Notes: generated by a model not told the origin, from the letters alone. A DNA stretch of 64,000 nt from Diospyros lotus (GCF_014633365.1 NC_068348.1:15084311-15148310), one strand, 5' to 3'; shown: positions 32,169 through 45,477, counted from the first letter of the stretch. A program made the numbers and translations.

Positions 32169-34767
32169 TGTAACACCCGGTATAATCGGTGTTAAGAAAA
32201 TAGCAAAGGAAGTAAGAAAACTTTCAAAAATACCCTTCAGAAGGTGATGGATCCTTAAGATTGAGAATACCCATGAGAAGGGTATTTTGATAATTTGGAT
32301 AGTGAAATCCAATAAAAATGGTATTTTGGTAAATTGAAAATAATTCCTATGTGGAATTAGGTGTGTAAGTGAATAAAATCCCAATTTGATATTTATGTGG
32401 AGATATATGGGATTAATAAATTCTCAAAGGGTATTTTGAGAATTTTGGAATTTAATTCCATAGAGGAAATTAATTATGAAAAATAGGAAAATTGGATATT
32501 GAATTATTTATGAAAATAATTATATTTTTCCCTAAATTGATGGATAATTGTGGTGATGCCACATGGATGGTGGAGATGGAAGCTTGGAAGCTAAGTTTGT
32601 GTCTTAGAGTGACACTTGGCAAAGTCTTGTTCAAGTATAAATGGAGAGATTAAATTAAATGCAAAAGAAATGATTTTGGTCTTTCAACCATTAATGAGAG
32701 GCATAATTATATGGATTAAAGTAAATCCAAAAGAAAATGATAAATGGTCACCATTAATGTCTTGGAAAATATAAGATTTAAATAAATGCAAAAAGAAAAT
32801 GGAAAAATGGTCACCCATTAATGTTTGGAAAATATGGAGATTTTATTAAATGAGAAAGAAAGTGTTTATGTCATTCAAAGTAGTCTCTCATGTGATGGGG
32901 GAAAATGACCAAATTAAATAAATAGAAAAGAAATTCTATTTTTGGGATTTCAAGACAAGATCAAGGGTGGAGATCTAAGAAGACCAAATGGCATGGATTG
33001 TGCTTCTTGTGTTTTCTCCAAGAGAGAAGCCTTCTTTATTAAAATGGATGGGTGAGATTTAGTTTTCCCTTAAGCACATGGATTGTGCCTTTAGTGAATG
33101 GCTAGGATGCATTCTTGAAATATGGAAAACAAGTATAAAATGGCAAGTAAGGAAGTCTTCTCTTCCTTTGGCCATTTGGAGAAAGAAATGAAGAGGGAAG
33201 AAAAGAAAGAGAGAGAAAGAAGTCTTCTATGGAGGGAAAAGTGAAGAAGAAGAAGAAGAAATCAAGGTAAGCTCATTCTTTCTTCTCTTTATTTTAGTAT
33301 GCTTGAGTGTAAAGGGAGTTCTTGTTTGAATGCCATCTTAGATGGGAGAAAATGAAAATGGAAGCTCTCTTGAAGTGAAGATTTAAAGGTTCAAGAATGA
33401 GGTAAGGGATGGCCCCAAGTGGTGGAGGTCTTGCATTGCATTGTAAGTAGGTTGCATAAATTTTTATGTATCTCTTTGCATGCTTTACACATGAGACCTA
33501 TGGCCATGGGGGTGGGAAAGAAGTGGTGGGTGATGCCTCAAACCATGTTGGGTTGTGAGGATGGAATAACCTAACCATGCTTGCATGCATTTGCCATTAC
33601 ATAGACTTATTATGCTTGTATTTACTTTGCATGTGCACACTTACTGAGCTTTGTGGCTCATGAGGTTTTATCCTCCCCTTGTAGGTTGTGTTATGTCAAG
33701 AGAAAAAGGAAAAGTGGCAAGCTTGTGGTTGAAGCTCATGGTGTATTATACTTTTTGTTGTAAATTTATGGCTTATGGAAGCCTAGGTTGTGGTGTTGAT
33801 TTAAGAAATGTAACTTATTTGATTTATAATGGCTTTTTAAAGCCAAAGTTATGAGTGTATTTCTCTTTTGAAGGTTTGATTTTATTTTGAAATGAGGCAT
33901 TGGTTTAAGGCATGTTGAAGCCTAGGTTGGGTGAAGCCTCATTGTTGGGTGTGTTGTGGGAAGCAACCAAGATGTAAAATAAAATAATTTTGTTGGAAAA
34001 TAGAGACAAAATTTGGATGAAAGTGAATTATTTTATTTAAATTATTTTTCTGGAAAATATGGGTTTAAAAGTCCAAAGAAAAAAAAATGAAAAGGGAAAA
34101 GGAGTGAAGGAGTAGCAGGGGGGAGGCAGCCAGCAGCAGCAGGCCACAGGGCGGTCGCGCGCGTGGGAGGGCGCTGCCATGCGCGCAGGCGGGCGTGCGT
34201 GCGCAGCTGCGGCCACGCCCGGCATGCGCGGCCAGCGCCCAGCGGGGCCTGCGCGAGCCTCGGGCACGCCAGCGGGCCCCGCTGGCCAATTTTTTTTTTT
34301 AAATTTGGATTTTTGGGAATTAAGGGGGCATTTTTAAATTGATTTTGGGCCCCGGAGGAATTTTCAAAATAAAGGGGTATTTCGGGCATTTTTGGGAATA
34401 ATGCCAAAATTTTGAAAAATTGAAAAATTGAGTTTTTCCTCCAAATTTGGTAATCAATCAATAGATTGATTTAAATAGTGATTTTATGGAGCCCGTTAAA
34501 AAATTCTTTAATGGGAAAAGAATTAAAAATAATTGAGTAAATGGCAATTGGGCATCTGAATGAGATTTTCTTTATAACCAATGCAATATGGCTAAAGCCC
34601 AATTCTACTAGTGAATCCTGGGTTTCAGGAAAGGGAAGGACGAGCTTAGTTCTCACCTAGGGCGTTTCGTCTTGAAATATGGTCTACCCTTCACCAAAGG
34701 CCGGGCAGGTGAACAATTCGGGTGATTGTTCACGAGTAATACCCATAAGTGGGAGCGGGGCGTTACA
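32169..34767 (+). repeat. 3' LTR of the LARD-like element
   Basis: It starts TGTAACACCCGG directly after the polypurine tract and ends GGGGCGTTACA, followed by the duplication AAATA. It is 17 bp longer than the 5' LTR. Part of the difference lies in the GC-rich island (34120-34290), where the two copies are hard to align although neighbouring sequence is nearly identical. Confidence 0.9.
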
Positions 34768-34772
34768 AAATA

Positions 34773-34832
34773 CCTATATATAATATGTGTGGATAATTTA
34801 TGCGTGGGTAAAACCCTCAAATTCTTATAGTG
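34773..34832. mobile_element. CACTA-like terminus (continuation of 22430-23153)
   Basis: The 60 bp after the LARD-like element contain TATGTGTGGATAA and GCGTGGGTAAAA and end TTCTTATAGTG, the reverse of a CACTATAAGAA terminus. Joined across the insertion it continues the subterminal repeats. The flanking TGT could be the 3-bp CACTA target duplication, but the other end is missing. Confidence 0.5.
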
Positions 34833-36185
34833 TGTGCTATGTTTTTGTTATGTGATAGTAATGGAGGTCTCACACCTATAGGCATGGGGATGCCTAGATA
34901 AGTACATAGGTGACTAATATTGGAGAACGTGTCACTAGACATGATTTGCAATGAGAATCCATTTTGGTTATATGTTGATAGAATTCTCATACGAGATGAG
35001 TGTAACTAATCTTTGAACCTGAGGTTATCACGGTCATCTCATAAGAAGACTGATATGTTTTGACATCGTTTCGATGGGTCTAGACAAAGGCTGTACGTCG
35101 GAGATCGTTGAACATATCGTGAGGCTTATGAAGATAGGTGTATAATCAAAATGAAACTCGTCTATCCCTTGATAGAGGATGATGTATTTAAGGCGCTTTT
35201 AGTGGATATTCACTTTAAATCCATGGCCATAGTGAAAAAGATCAATAAGGAGTTATTGATTCACTTTCTATTGAAAGAGGATATTCGGAGGACCGACGAA
35301 AACTCATGTGATCGTAATCAAGCAACACATCTCCAGACTTGAGATCACAAAAGATACATTGACGAGAGGATCAAATTGCACGATAACTATGCTTGTGAAA
35401 GGTTGTTTATGGATTATGAATCCTTTTGAATAATTGGGTAAGCATGACGCCTTGTTAGAGGTTAATCTTATCTTATATGTTCATACTGACATATTGCCAA
35501 TATATTTAGAAGCCTAATGAGTCATACACAATAATTACTGTCGCAATAGTTACGGTCCCTGGGTTAAATCAGGAGAGCAGACGTACGATTAAGTGGAATA
35601 CTTCGATAAGAAGTTATGCCGTCGTAGGTTCTCACGAATAAAGAAAAAATAGACGTAATGACGTCAATATGACAAGGGTCGTCATAAATGAAAGAGTTTC
35701 CCAAAATGACAATTGATTAAATTAGAAATGAGTTTCTAATTTAATAATTTTCTATTTTTTAGAGTGACAAATAAGAAATAATATATATTTGGGTTTAAAT
35801 TAATATTTGTGCTAAATAAAGTATTTGGGCCAAATATTAAATTAATTATTATATTTGGCCTAAATTAGATTTGAGTCAAATATTAAATTAAATATTATAT
35901 TTGGGTTAAATTAGATTTGGATCAAATATTTTATTTAAAATTATAATTGGATTTGTGACACTTAATTAATTACTAGTTGAACTAGGATAAATGGGCCGAC
36001 CCATATCCATTAGGGTTTAGGAGGCCTTGCTCCCCTATAAATATCCCTTTAGGGGTTGCCCAAATTAACGTATTATTTTGTGATTTTTCAAGAGTTGAAA
36101 AATCATTCTTTTTCGTCTATACATAAGCCACAAAAAGGAGAATGAGCTAGCACTCCTATTCCGCTCTCCTCGCCAATGGATATTG
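34833..36185 (+). mobile_element. Copia B 5' LTR, first part (left boundary uncertain)
   Basis: 35720-36185 matches the Copia LTR at 1-500 (TTTGGGC-rich segment, GGGTTTAGGAGG, TATA region, leader with GCTCTCCTCGCCAA). The LTR is interrupted at about 36186 and resumes near 49578. The part 34833-35700 has no counterpart in the window and may be upstream LTR or adjoining sequence. One short open frame there (35151-35342) resembles no known protein. Confidence 0.6.
36035..36044 (+). promoter_or_regulatory. Putative TATA box of Copia B LTR
   Basis: CTATAAATAT sits at the same place as the TATA-like sequence at 351 in the first Copia LTR. It is the probable core promoter of this LTR. Confidence 0.45.
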
Positions 36186-36739
36186 AAGGCGATTTTCTGC
36201 AAGTGTACGAATCGCACAAGTAATAGAGTAGTGAGTAGAGTATCGTTCCCAAGAGAATCGGGTAATAATTACCAAAATTATATTAACCCAAATGTTATTT
36301 AAACAATTAATTAACGAGAATTAATTTAAGGAAATAAAATAATAACACAAAAAGTAAATATGAAGAGTTTCAAGATTTGGAGAGCATTAAGGTATTTTGA
36401 TTTCGCTTAATTAATCCAATTTAATTTAAATGGTCGACAATCCAAATTTAATTATTCATGTAATGATAATTAACCACACAAGTCAAATTTTTACTTCCCT
36501 TCCAATTATATTCTTGTGGTGTTTATTATCTAGATCAAGTTATAGATTTTTCTTTCTGGTCTAAATCTATATCAACATATCAATCAAATATTGGCTAAAT
36601 ATTTGATAGCATTAAGCACAATAATAAACACTTGCATGAATAAAGAAAATCAATCTATGAAAATAAAATTATCATATTTAAGTTACATCAAAACACCCTA
36701 GTTTTAGAGTTTAGTATCCATAACAAAACAAATGAACAT
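36186..36739. mobile_element. LTR-retroelement fragment of uncertain family
   Basis: It starts TTGAAGGCGATTTTCTGCAAG. The following CGAATCGCACAAGTAATA and GTATCGTTCCCAAGAG phrases resemble sequence I associate with plant Tat/Athila-type gypsy elements. No coding region or complete terminus is visible. It lies between the broken Copia B LTR and the chromovirus B LTR. Confidence 0.4.
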
Positions 36740-38818
36740 TGTAACGTCCCAACCTACTCAGGGCGTTTCATGTCTTAGGAAATTTTGGAACTTATTTATT
36801 TATTTTTTTCCAAATTACATCATTCCCGAAATTCCCTTAGACCTATCTAGTGCTTGGCGAAATAATTTATACACTAAATATAAATAAAATCTTATAAAGT
36901 GGAAGCTGAAATCAAATTTGATCGTAGCATTTTATACATAGACAACCGAACATAGTACTTGTTACAAAGTTCTCATGATACATAAGCTTATAAAGATAAT
37001 TTAAAACGTACATAATACATGAAACATAACATGGTACACTTGCTCATTCACTGACGACTCGTGTCGTTACACATCTTCGACTTTCGTACCATCACTGCAA
37101 GTCCCGATTGGAACGTTGAATATTCTAGGGAAAAAACCCAAATTAGATGATGAACCATCTAAGTAAGGGTACAAGATGTTTCAACATGTGTGTATGCAAT
37201 GTCTTACTCATCGTAAGTGTTAACTACACCCTTCATGCTACCTACCATTTTTACGGCCATCTCTTTTGAAGCTAAGGTGTATGGGGGTATCCTTGAAGCT
37301 AGTTCATACTCTCTACGGCCACGATGCATGTGATTAATGATATCAACGTGTGCATATGTATTTCATAGCATGTCATGTGTGCAGTCTACGTGATGGATAC
37401 ATATAAGAGCATGTCGATATGATGAAAACATTCCCGAAGATCGATTTTAAACCTAAACATTTATAACTGTGCTACAGTTGTAATAGTACACTTACTTTTC
37501 ATAATCAAGCTACCTCGATAAGCGTGATGACCTCGATAAACGTGTCAACGAGCTATTTCCCAATCCTCGGGTCCCAAGGGTTCCTAAAACATTAAATTTA
37601 TTCTAGAATATCAATTTCCTATTTTTCTTATAATTTCCACAATTTTCTCCTTATTTCTAAGTCTTATTTCCTCAAGAATTCATGATAAATATCTAACCCT
37701 CATTTAACCCAATTTTTCTTCACTAATATTCTTAAAATAACATTTCTAGCCTTCTGAAATTTTCTTGTAATTTTTCGGATTAAATTCCTATTTTTTCCTT
37801 ATTTCCATAATAGCAAAATCACTTAAATAAATAATTAATTTAGCATTTTCCAAACTTTTTTCCCAAAATAAGGCATAAACAAAATTCTAGATTTTCTGAA
37901 ATTTTTTCAAAATTTTTGCAAAACTTTTCCTGTTTTATTTTATTTTTTTCTTATTTTCTTTTCTTTTCTTTTTCTTTTTCACCTAGCACGCGTGTGCAGG
38001 CCACGTGCCGTCTCCCATGCACGGGCGCATGCAGCCACGCGCCTGACCTGGGTTGTCTTCTCCGGCGACTACCATGCCGCCGGCGACCCTCCGGCTTCTC
38101 CAAGCTTCGAAAAAACCCTCTCTCCCCCCTAAATCCAACCCCACGAACCCGAAAATAGCCTTAAAATTTAAAAAAAAACAACTGAAAATACCTCGATTTG
38201 GAGTTTGAAGGCACGGCTCCGGCGGTTGTGCAATTTTTCTACGATCCTTGATACTCTTTCTCCTCTGCTCTGTTGGCCACCAAATGCTCCAGAAATCTTG
38301 CCCACGACGCAAGGATTAGAACCCTACTTACCAAGCTCTCAAACACTGCCTCAAACACCCGATCCATGAAGTAAAATTTTCGATGCAAAGGGGTTGCTCA
38401 AACGCTGTTATTTATAGCCAAAATCTGCCTCAACCTGCCCCATCAAGGGTAGCCACGCGTCCTAGAAGCCATCCCGACGTCCATTGAAGCATTAAAGGCT
38501 TCCCTCACCTCTGGTACCTTGTTGCAGGCGCAACCAGAGCATGGCCGCACGCTTGCTCCGATTTTTTGCTATTTTTTGTTTTGTTTTGTTTTTTTTTATA
38601 TATATAATATACATATATACGTACATACGATTTTATCATATATAATATATATATATACACACCATAGTATAAAAAATCCTAATTTTAATACATAATATAA
38701 TTTCTGGTATTTTAATTATGATTAACTATACTCTTTATGCAATGAATTTAATTATGATAAAACTATATACTTTATGCAATATAAATAATTTAATTACAAT
38801 ATAAATAAAAATATTACA
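36740..38818 (-). mobile_element. Chromovirus B 3' LTR (minus strand)
   Basis: In element sense it begins TGTAATATTTTTATT, directly after a polypurine-type tract (38819-38840), and ends CAGGTTGGGACGTTACA at 36740. It is closely similar to 47318-49455 but lacks about 105 bp near its start. It includes a pyrimidine tract and GC-rich island (37940-38110) that give spurious ORFs such as 37916-38158. AACAT precedes it, but no matching duplication was found at the other end. Confidence 0.82.
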
Positions 38819-38859
38819 AAAATTTTGTTCTCGAAATTTGATCATTCTTCGCTCATTCT

Positions 38860-39205
38860 GACTATAGGGTCCTCAAATATGTATGAAAAATTAATCTTCA
38901 TGTCTTCTTCTCGCTCCCAAGTTATCTCTTCACTTATCGGGTTTCTCCACAGAACTTGCACCAAGGGAATTGACTTGTTCCTCAGAACTTGATCGCTACG
39001 ATCCAAAATTTTGACCGATTTCTCAAAGTATGAAACATTTTCTTAAACCTCAACAGCTTCGGTTGGCAATACTTGGGATCTGGCTCATGCTTACGGAGTT
39101 GCGATACATGAAATATATCGTGGAGGTTTGATAGGGCCAGGGGTAGAGCGAGTCGATAAGCAACTGGTCCAATTCTTTCCATTATATCATATGGACCTAT
39201 ATACC
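38860..39205 (-). pseudogene. Chromovirus B integrase C-terminus and chromodomain
   Basis: The GPY/F-module end (RYIGPYDIMERIGPVAYRLA, HDIFHVSQLRKHEPDP) is read from 39205 down. After a frameshift near 39040 a chromodomain is visible (KILDRSDQVLRNKSIPLV.., SEEITWEREEDM) ending about 60 bp before the LTR. It was separated from the rest of integrase by the solo LTR 39206-42336. Motifs fit the Tekay/Del chromovirus group. Confidence 0.82.
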
Positions 39206-42200
39206 TGTCACGACTCGAAATCTGATAAGTCATGACCGGCACTGATCCCTAGGCCCAGCAGCCCCACGATAGACTACTAAGCCTCTTATCTAGCTCGATT
39301 TGAATAAAACAATAATACTACTGACAAGATATAGAACATGGAGTAAAATACCATTTCACCTCCTAACATAATATTTCAATATTCCATATACAACAACTGT
39401 ACAAAATAAGAATATTCATCACACTGCTGTCATAAATACATATCCGATCCTGTATCTCGGGCCCTTGGCACAAATATGTGTCACAAAAATAAAAGACAAA
39501 ACATCAAACTCTATAGTACATGTATGTCTCCACAGAGCATCCTATATCACATTAGGATTCAAAAGAGGGTTTGATATCATACCAGAAGATCTGCTGGACC
39601 AATAATGAAAAAGAGAATTCCTTGAAAATATTTTTAATAAAAAATGGGTGAGTCTTGTGGACTCGCGAGTATAAGGTATGTCATGCCCACTAGGAGAGTA
39701 TACAATAAAATGCTACGATGATCATCATGAGTACAATAACAAAATAACGGTATAAACAGCGAAAATATGTACCATAAGTTTAAATAATTTGAGGTTTCAA
39801 AGGAAAACATAGTGCAGGAAAAATAAGTGCCTAAAGACAACCCCTATAAGTTATTCCCTAACCACCTAAGTCCCCTATAGTTTTATATGAGATGCATGCA
39901 CTGATTCTGAGGACACACTAGTAGAAACTGGCCTAACGTCTATATACACATGCGCACACAAGTATATATATCGGCACATACATTATCATCACACAATATC
40001 ATCATAATGGCCCACGTGATAACAGTGCTGAAACATACTATCTGTGTCTCTCATGGCCTTGGCATGCCAAGCCTCACAGTACCATGATCTTTTCCTGCTG
40101 TGAGTCACCAGGGAATCTACTAGATAGTCCTCTAATAATAATGCAAATGATACCCTAATTTATGCACAAGTCATAATCATTTATCATTTCATGTGGTGCC
40201 TAAAATACACCATATCATTCAATATTTCACATTCTCAAGACAAGAAATCAGTTAGGGTATCTTTCAACTTATGTCTCTCCCAGTAGCATGAAAATATTTC
40301 ATGCAAGTTAGAAACATTTAAGAGTACTTTTCTATGATCCGTATATAAAAATCATGTACAAGTTATGCATATAAAAATCAGTACAAGTTTATAATCTTTA
40401 TGCATGAAACAATATATACATGTATAATATAAGGCAAACATAATATATCCTGTTTACTCGCCTAGGAAACGATGACTCAAGTCTGAGTCTGGGGAGAAGA
40501 TCGAACAAAATCCTGAGAATCCAAGCCTACAATAAATGGAATGGGATGGTCACACTCTGGAAATAAAAATAACGACGTAACGAAATTACCAAAAAATCTT
40601 ATCAATTGCCAAACACCCTGAATCGATTATTTTATACCTTGGCCCGCGCAATATTCGAATTTGGCGTCATGGAATTCGTCGAGCTTAGCCATCGACTATG
40701 TCATCATGCCTCGCCTTGCATGCTACGCGTAAGTGTGTAGTGGAACTACACACCTACTTATAGGCTGCAATAACATAATATATATATTTCTATATTCACC
40801 CATAAATTATATTTCTTTTAATATAGATAATATATTTTTATTTAAATTCATCCTTTATAAAAAATACATATATATTTATATTTATAACTCAATTGATAAA
40901 TTTTTAAAAACTTAATAATTAATTAATTAATAATTTAATAAATGGTTTAAAATGAATAAATTGCAATATTCTAGCCTCAGAATAAAATGAATCCATCAGA
41001 AATCAAGATTCGGAATAAACCCACGTCATCATCATAGGCTAGCCTAGAACGCACTCGGGGTCAATCTTGCTCGGCCTCGAGTCATCTAGTAGGACTTCGT
41101 CCTTAAGATTCCGATTAACAAAATGATTCGCCAATCATATCGCCAATTCCAGAAGACCTAAAGAGAACCTAAATTAGACTGATGTCGATATCCTGAGTAG
41201 GACCAACCTAACCAAGTCATCCTAGGTCCAAGAACAAGCGACAAGGGAGAACAAGTCAAGTGGGCCAGCCCAAGGGCTGCCACAACTGGGTCAGTCATGC
41301 CTAACACATTGGGCCATCCTATAACCCAATCGGGCCCCGCCATCTTAGGCCAAAACCTAACCCGACATGCCCAATCCCCAAAGCCCTCATTTCCTTTTCC
41401 CTTATATTTTATTTATTTTTATTTTCTTTCTTTTTATTCTTTTTTTTTCTTTTCTTTTCTTTATTTTCCTTTTCTTTTCTTTCTTTTCTTCCCAACAAAC
41501 TGTCGCCGCCGGCGACCACCGCCGGCCGGCGAAAAATGGTTGACCAACATACCGATACGAAGCCCTCGCCATGTATAACAACATATCTCAAAATGAGACC
41601 CATCGGACGGTCAGATCTTAATATATCTGAGAATTAATTTTCGGCCAAAATCGGGGTGAAATTTGGCCATTGCCGTTTGCCGGCCGCCGGCTATTTTTTC
41701 AACGATCGGAGGCTACCCCGAGGTGCGCGGCACCAAGGAGAACAACATACCCAAAAATGAGAAAGATCGGTTGACTAGATCTTCGTAGATCTAGAGTCAA
41801 ACTCTCAGCCAAAAAGGGACAAACACACTGCCAACGTCGTTGGCCACCATGGCCAGCGATTTTCGGCGATCCAAGATCGCCACCCAACTCCCTCAAGAAA
41901 ACCGACCATCATATCAAAAAATCAAAGAAATCCAACGGTCGGATATTCGTAGATCTGACCTCAAACATCTGACCAAAAGCCCACATCGCGCCTCAACATA
42001 CATCTCACGAAAATAGCAAGAAAAATCGAAAGATCAAGCCAAAATGCTTACCTCCTTGTAGATCGGGGGTGCTTTAATGGTGAAAATAAGATCGGATCGA
42101 AGATTAAACGGCTCGATCGCTTGGAATCAATGAAAATCCGAGAGGGAATGGGAGAAAATGAGAAAGAGAGAGAGAGATATATATATTTTTTTTTTGGGGG

Positions 42201-42336
42201 GGGGGGAGCTGCCCGAGTGCCTCCCCCTTTTCTTTAAATATTTTCTTTTTTTTTAATTATTATATATTTAATTAATTTAATTTAATTTAATTTCTTTAAT
42301 TATTATTATTTATATTTTTTTTTCCGAATCTTTACA
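39206..42336 (-). mobile_element. Solo LTR (3.1 kb) inside chromovirus B integrase
   Basis: In its own sense it runs from TGTAAAGATTCGG to GATTTCGAGTCGTGACA and interrupts the GPY/F module between KLSPRY and IGPYDIMERI. Flanking 5-mers are ATACC and GTACC, a target duplication with one mismatch. It contains the GTGAGTCTTGTGGACTCGCGAG block (near 39648), a pyrimidine tract with GC-rich island (41400-41535) and an 11-base G run (42197-42207). No coding region is present. Confidence 0.82.
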
Positions 42337-43296
42337 GTACCTGGGACTTAACTTGCCCTTTTTCTTGTTGGTTCGAGTTACAATTTTTAGTGGTGATATC
42401 TTTAGATATACTTTATCACCAACTTGGAACTCTAAATTCCTTCTTCTAGTATCCGTGTAGGATTTCTGACGATCCTGAGCTTCCTTGATTCTTTCTTGAA
42501 TGATCTTTATCTTTTCTAACATCTCCTGAACTATCTTGGGTCCCAAGATTTGACGTTCACCTATCTTAGTCCAGCATATCGTGGACCTACATTTCCGTCC
42601 GTATAAAGCTTCATATGGAGCCATTCCAATGCTGCTGTGATAGCTGTTATTATAAGTGAACTCTATCAATGGTAAATGTTCCTCCTAGCTTCCTGAAAAG
42701 TCAATAGCACAGGCTTGCAACATATCTTCTAAGGTTTGAATGGTCTTTTCGGATTGGCCATCGGTCTGGGGATGATAGGTTGTACTTAGCCTAAGCTAAG
42801 TACCTAAACACTTTTGCAGGCTTCCCCTAAACCTAGAAGTGAACCTTGGGTCACAGTCTGACACAATACTTACAGGTACTCCATGCAATCTGACAATCTC
42901 ATTAAGATATTGTTGGGCTAACTTGCTAATTAGTTAGCCTACTTTCATAGCTAGAAAATGAGCAGATTTAGACAGTCTGTCAACAATCACCCAAATAGCA
43001 TCATTCCCTTTGGGACTTCTTGGCAATCCTGTCACAAAATCTATCGTAATATGATCCCACTTCCATTCCGGGATTTCTAATGGCTGCAAACTTCCACCTA
43101 ATTTTTTATGCTCAATCTTGATTCTCTGGCACGTGTCACATTGACTAACGTACTTTGCCACGCTTTTCTTCATTCCTGGCCACCAATACACAGCCTTCAA
43201 ATCTTTATACATCTTAGTGGCACCAGGGTGTATTGAGTATCTGGATCGGTGGGCTTCTCCCAAAATTACTTGTCGTAATTCCTTCACGCGAGGCAC
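42337..43296 (-). pseudogene. Chromovirus B integrase (broken)
   Basis: The zinc module is complete: HRSRYSIHPGATKMY..CDTCQRIKIEH (43260-43110). The core shows ITIDFVTGLPRS and VDRLSKSAHF, then after a stop SDCDPRFTS and, further on, [15 protein letters not shown]. Stops occur after MKVG (about 42934) and near 42690. The C-terminal part (IEFTYNNSYHSSIGMAPYEALYGR) is open to the solo LTR junction. Function would be integration of element DNA. Confidence 0.88.
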
Positions 43297-43331
43297 ATAT
43301 ATCCTTCCCTGAAACCAAAGAATGTTTTCTT

Positions 43332-44895
43332 TTACCTCAAATTCCGGTCTCTTTGCTCGTCCATGCTCATCAATCCATAACTTAATTCGAGAACTTCTGA
43401 ATAAGCTTGCCGTATTTGATTCATTAATTCTGGTTGCAGAGTGAGACTAGCTGCGTTGGCAGAGTTACCTCGGGAAACTACTCCTACTATCATCAAACTA
43501 AAAGCCTCAACTAGCTTCCACTCAGATACCATCATTCCAACCACATAATTGGTTTCTTTCCTACTTAAGGCATCAGTCACAACGTTAGCTTTACCTGGAT
43601 GGTATTGGATAGTATAGTCATAATCTTTTAATAGCTCAATCCATCTCCGTTGCCTTATATTCAATTCTTTCTACTAGAATACGTATTGTAGGCTCTTGTG
43701 ATTAGTAAAAATTTCAAACCTCTCGCCATATAGATAGTGCCTCCAAATCTTTAAGGCAAACACCATTGCTGTCAACTCCAAATCATGGGTCGAGTAATTC
43801 CGCTCGTGGGTCTTAAGCTGTCGGGACCTATAGGCAATGACCTTACCGTGCTGCATCAGCACATATCCCAAACCATTTCTTGAGGCATCGATGTATACCA
43901 TAAATCCTCTTGATCCGTTTCGCATAGCCAGTACTGGAGCGGTTGTGAGTTTATCCATAAGCGTTTGAAAACTTTCTTCGCACCGCTTGTTCCAATCGAA
44001 CTTCACCCTTTTTGAGTTAACTTTGTGAGGGGCGTTGCGATCCTGAAAAATCCTTCCACGAATTTTCTATAATACCCAGCTAACCCCAGGAAACTCTTGA
44101 CTTTGGTAACAGACTGAGGTTGCCTCCAATTTTTCACAGCCGCTATCTTTGTCGGGTCGACCGATATTCCTTCGGCCGATATGACATGTCCTAAAACTGC
44201 CACTTGGTATAACCAAAATTCACATTTCGAGAATTTGGCATACAACTTATGTTTTTGCAATGTTTGTAGCACCACTCTTAAATGCGACTCGTGCTCCTCC
44301 TCCGAGGGAGAGTATATCAGTATGTTGTCTATAAACACGATCACGAACTTGTCCAAAAATGGTTTGAAAACTCAGTTCATGGTATCCATAAAAGCTGGTG
44401 GGGCATTCGTTAGCCCGAATGGCATCACCTTAAATTCGTAGTGCTCATACCGAGAACGAAAAGTTGTCTTAGGTACATCCTCTACCTTGATCCTCAATTG
44501 ATAGTACTCCGATCTCAAGTCGATCTTCGAGAAGACCTTGACTCCATGTAACTGGTCAAACAACTTCTCTATTTTGGGGAGTGGGTCTTATTCTTGATAG
44601 TTATCTTGTTCAGCTATCAATAGTCTATGCACATCCTCAAACTCCCATCCTTTTTCTTAACAAAGAGCACTGGCACACCCCATGGCGACATGCTAGGTCT
44701 AATGAACCCCTTGTCCAACAACTCTTGAAGTTGGGCCTTTAATTCTCTTAATTCTGCGGGGGCCATTTTATATAAGGGTATGGAAATCGAACTTGCCCCC
44801 AGCACAATTTCTATTGAGAACTCAATCTCTCTTTGCGGTGGCAATCCAAGCAACTCTTCGGGAAACACATCCCCGAACTCCCTAACGATTCGCAC
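43332..44895 (-). pseudogene. Chromovirus B RT-RNase H (broken, RT active site changed)
   Basis: RT motifs from 44895 downward include [32 protein letters not shown] followed by two stops, [25 protein letters not shown] and [10 protein letters not shown]. The last has Asn in place of the second catalytic Asp of the usual IDD. Frameshifts occur near 44580, 44005 and 43320. RNase H reads [16 protein letters not shown] and [10 protein letters not shown] with IDN instead of IDD would be inactive even without the frameshifts. Confidence 0.88.
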
Positions 44896-44928
44896 TTCTT
44901 CTATTTTTAGTGGTTCCTCGTCTTTCCC

Positions 44929-45477
44929 TTAAACACAAGCCAGGTATCCCCGCGCCCCTCTTCGTAATAATTTCTCAACCTTTAGAGCCGAGATCCATTT
45001 CCTTTCACTTGCCCTCTTTTTCCCTCGAAACCTGACATTTGAGTCTCCGATCTTGAGACTGACTGTCTTAGCTTTACAGTCCAATGTAGCGTTGTATTTG
45101 GTTAGGAAATCTATTTTTAGAATCACGTTAAAATCTTGAAATTCCAGAAGGATTAGATCCACCATGAACTCAACTTCTCCTATCTGAATTTTTCTATTTT
45201 TATATCCTAAAGAGGTTTCTAGAGACTTTCCCATTGGGGTTGCCACGATCATATGACAGTTCAAGTTTTTCAGTTTTTCTCCTAGTACTTTAGTAAATAC
45301 ATGTGAAATGAATGAATGATTTGCTCCTGAATCTATCAAAACATGCATAGGAATACTGAATGTAAGCATGGTACATTCGATTACAGCTGAGTCTTTTGTC
45401 GTATCTTGCCGAGTCAGATAAAATACCCTTCCCTGTTGCACCCTGGCATTTCCTGATGACCCTTGAGGTTGACTCAC
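44929..45477 (-). pseudogene. Chromovirus B protease region
   Basis: This open segment of 182 codons contains the aspartic-protease active site VLIDSGANHSFIS (near 45335) and the later NVILKIDFLTKYNATLDC block, where GMDWL is usual. The DSG triad is intact. It is in the same frame as gag upstream and the start of RT downstream, separated by single stops, so it was part of one Gag-Pol polyprotein. Confidence 0.85.

Larger units (their letters stand above)
23154..34767 (+). mobile_element. Complete LARD-like gypsy element (11.6 kb) with Cassandra module
   Basis: Two LTRs (23154-25735, 2582 bp; 32169-34767, 2599 bp) begin TGTAACACCCGG, end TTACA and are flanked by the perfect 5-bp duplication AAATA (23149-23153, 34768-34772). 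A primer site (25737) and polypurine tract (32139-32168) are present. The 6.4-kb interior contains no recognisable Gag or Pol motif, so it is a large non-autonomous derivative. LTR and tract features resemble Tekay-type chromoviruses. It inserted into the CACTA-like repeats. Confidence 0.88.

Noticed and set aside
34042..34461. Antisense frames of 139 and 76 codons in the LARD 3' LTR, also 25026-25256
   Set aside because: They are products of the GC-rich island. The two LTRs differ by indels there, so the frame is not conserved.
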